Positions 5,902-6,865 of a DNA stretch of 6,865 nucleotides are shown here, piece after piece. The stretch comes from Rothia sp. (in: high G+C Gram-positive bacteria) (GTDB lineage: Bacteria > Actinomycetota > Actinomycetes > Actinomycetales > Micrococcaceae). The notes under the pieces are model-generated. The model did not search any database and was not told the origin of the DNA. It worked only from the letters and a program-made list of their open reading frames with translations. The stretch's first letter is position 1. Every line of letters starts with the position of its first letter. The position numbers and the translations under genes were made by a program. The stretch spans positions 1 to 6,865 of the forward strand of contig NZ_JABZXW010000080.1 in the NCBI RefSeq assembly GCF_015265375.1, written 5' to 3'.

Positions 5902-5925
5902 CGTGGTGCTCCTTAGAGTTGGGAG

Positions 5926-5946
5926 CCCGCGGCGGATAACCGCGGG
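5926..5946 (-). promoter_or_regulatory. GC-rich hairpin upstream of rpsR
   Basis: CCCGCGG (5926-5932) and CCGCGGG (5940-5946) form a perfect 7-bp stem around a 7-base loop, between the ssb stop and the rpsR ribosome binding site. On the minus strand it is followed by CTCCCAACTC, without a T-run, so it is unlikely to be a terminator. The S6:S18 complex is known in other bacteria to bind a leader RNA of this operon, but that element lies upstream of rpsF. Whether this hairpin has any such role is speculation. Confidence 0.4.
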
Positions 5947-5984
5947 ATGGATTGATAAATTACTATTCGGAAAACGAAACCGGC

Positions 5985-6617
5985 TTAGAACGGAGGTTCG
6001 TCGTCGGCGCCGCTACCCCAGTCATAGTTACCACCAGACTGAGAACTCCACGGATCAGCAGCAGGAGCTGCGGGTGCCGCCGGAGCAGCCGGAGCGGAGT
6101 AGCCAGACTGGCCAGAGTAACCATTACCCTGAGCAGCAGCAAAATTGTTCTGCTGAGGAGCGGAGAAACCGCCCTGAGCAGCAGCGTTGTACCCAGCGCC
6201 ACCGCCAAAGCCACCCTGCGCACCGCCACCGAAGTTATTACCTCCGGCAGAACGCTGTGCGCGAGTCACCTGAGCAGTAGCAAAACGCAGAGTCGGGCCG
6301 ATCTCCTCGACCTCAAGCTCAAACGAAGTACGACGCTCGCCTTCCTTGGTCTCGTACGAGCGAGACTTCAGACGGCCCTGCGCGATAACCTGAGTACCCT
6401 TCTTCAGAGTCTCTGCAACATTCTCAGCGTAACCACGCCACACCGACGCACGCAGGAACAGGGTCTCCCCATCCTCCCACTGGTTCGTCTGGCGGTTAAA
6501 AGTACGCGGAGTCGATGCGATCGTGAAATTAGCAACCGCCGCACCCGCAGGGGTGTAACGAAGCTCCGGATCGCCAGTCAGATTACCAATAACGGTAATA
6601 ACGGTATCGCCTGCCAT
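5985..6617 (-). CDS. ssb: Single-stranded DNA-binding protein SSB
   Basis: The 210-residue product binds and protects single-stranded DNA during replication, recombination and repair, and recruits partner enzymes through its C-terminal tip. Residues 1-112 form the OB-fold domain, with the typical Gly-Asn-Leu-Thr-Gly-Asp-Pro-Glu-Leu-Arg start and an Arg-Ala-Ser-Val-Trp-Arg strand near 56-61. Residues 113-203 are a low-complexity linker rich in Gly, Gln, Asn, Ala and Pro, including an Ala-Pro-Ala-Ala-Pro run at about 175-186. The tip at 205-210 is DDEPPF, the acidic-aromatic motif that binds partner proteins. The ATG at 6617 is preceded by a strong GAGGAGG site six bases upstream. The gene sits between rpsF and rpsR, the usual order in actinobacteria. 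Nothing suggests truncation. Confidence 0.97.
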   Translation of the reverse strand: MAGDTVITVIGNLTGDPELRYTPAGAAVANFTIASTPRTFNRQTNQWEDGETLFLRASVWRGYAENVAETLKKGTQVIAQGRLKSRSYETKEGERRTSFELEVEEIGPTLRFATAQVTRAQRSAGGNNFGGGAQGGFGGGAGYNAAAQGGFSAPQQNNFAAAQGNGYSGQSGYSAPAAPAAPAAPAADPWSSQSGGNYDWGSGADDEPPF

Positions 6618-6668
6618 TTGATGCCTCCTCGATAAGAGTTACAAGTATGTTGAATCCAGTACAGCGCA

Positions 6669-6691
6669 ACCCCCTGACATTTTTAGGGGGT
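6669..6691 (-). promoter_or_regulatory. Intercistronic hairpin between rpsF and ssb
   Basis: ACCCCCT (6669-6675) pairs perfectly with AGGGGGT (6685-6691) around a 9-base loop, giving seven base pairs, five of them G-C. On the minus strand it lies between the rpsF stop and the ssb ribosome binding site. It is followed by TTGCGC rather than a T-run, so it is not a standard intrinsic terminator. It could be an RNA processing or stability element, or a partial attenuator that sets the ratio of SSB to ribosomal proteins. The structure is seen; the role is inference. Confidence 0.4.
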
Positions 6692-6712
6692 CAGCCGACC
6701 GGCAAGAAACAA

Positions 6713-6865
6713 CTACTTGCTGGAGATCTTCTGATCCTCCGGGCGGATGATCTTGGTACGCATGACGGACTCGTTCAGGTTCAGAACACGATCGAGCTCA
6801 GCTGCGGTCTCGGGGGTAGAGGTGAAGTTCACCACTGCGTAGATACCCTCAGACTTCTTCTGGAT
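6713..6865 (-). CDS. rpsF: Small ribosomal subunit protein bS6, C-terminal part (cut by the window edge)
   Basis: The frame runs in from the right edge and gives the last 50 residues, ending in a TAG stop. Recognisable bS6 pieces are the Glu-Gly-Ile-Tyr-Ala-Val-Val-Asn-Phe strand, the Thr-Ala-Ala-Glu-Leu-Asp-Arg helix and the Leu-Asn-Leu-Asn-Glu-Ser-Val-Met-Arg-Thr-Lys strand that closes the ferredoxin-like fold. Family members are usually about 95 to 100 residues, so roughly half is missing, and the start, promoter and any S6:S18-binding leader lie outside the window. bS6 binds 16S rRNA together with bS18 in the platform of the 30S subunit, which fits rpsR being encoded two genes downstream. 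It is followed after 95 bases by ssb in the same direction. Identification is firm; only the 5' part is unknown. Confidence 0.95.
   Translation of the reverse strand: MQKKSEGIYAVVNFTSTPETAAELDRVLNLNESVMRTKIIRPEDQKISSK

Overview
The window looks like the origin-proximal part of an actinobacterial chromosome, most likely a member of the Micrococcaceae close to Rothia. This rests on the gene order (rpsF-ssb-rpsR-rplI, with dnaB downstream), a cysteine-free bS18, an SSB with a long Gly/Gln/Ala/Pro-rich tail ending in DDEPPF, a moderately GC-rich base composition with A+T-rich spacers, and a canonical parS site. The genus is inferred from protein style; no database was searched.

All seven supported genes lie on the minus strand, so transcription runs from the right edge (6865) to the left. 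First comes the 3' end of rpsF (6713-6865), then ssb (5985-6617), rpsR (5665-5901) and rplI (5192-5644). These form one operon of ribosomal protein and single-strand-binding genes, closed by a strong intrinsic terminator at 5096-5136. About 35 bases further on is an 18-bp perfect palindrome containing the 16-bp parS consensus bound by ParB.

Between rplI and dnaB, which are adjacent or nearly so in many actinobacteria, there are three extra genes. They are a 101-residue, three-helix membrane protein (4645-4950), a class I SAM-dependent methyltransferase (3194-4000) and a GT-B glycosyltransferase (1853-3046). The first two are each followed by their own hairpin terminator. About 640 bases with no convincing gene separate the membrane protein from the methyltransferase; this gap holds several hairpins and a 12-bp direct repeat. 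The replicative helicase dnaB (392-1747) comes last and ends in a 17-bp stem terminator with a five-T tail.

The left 390 bases have no supported gene. They hold a short tandem repeat that starts at the dnaB stop codon, three A6 tracts spaced exactly 11 bp apart (expected to bend DNA), and a possible minus-strand promoter near the left edge.

The well-understood genes serve replication (DnaB, SSB), translation (bS6, bS18, bL9) and chromosome segregation (parS). The three inserted genes have no assigned substrate or pathway. I saw no CRISPR array, insertion sequence, tRNA, rRNA or phage gene, and nothing that clearly amounts to a new defence or mobile system. The most useful leads are the parS site, the three-gene insertion, the structured non-coding gap and the repeats around the dnaB 3' end.
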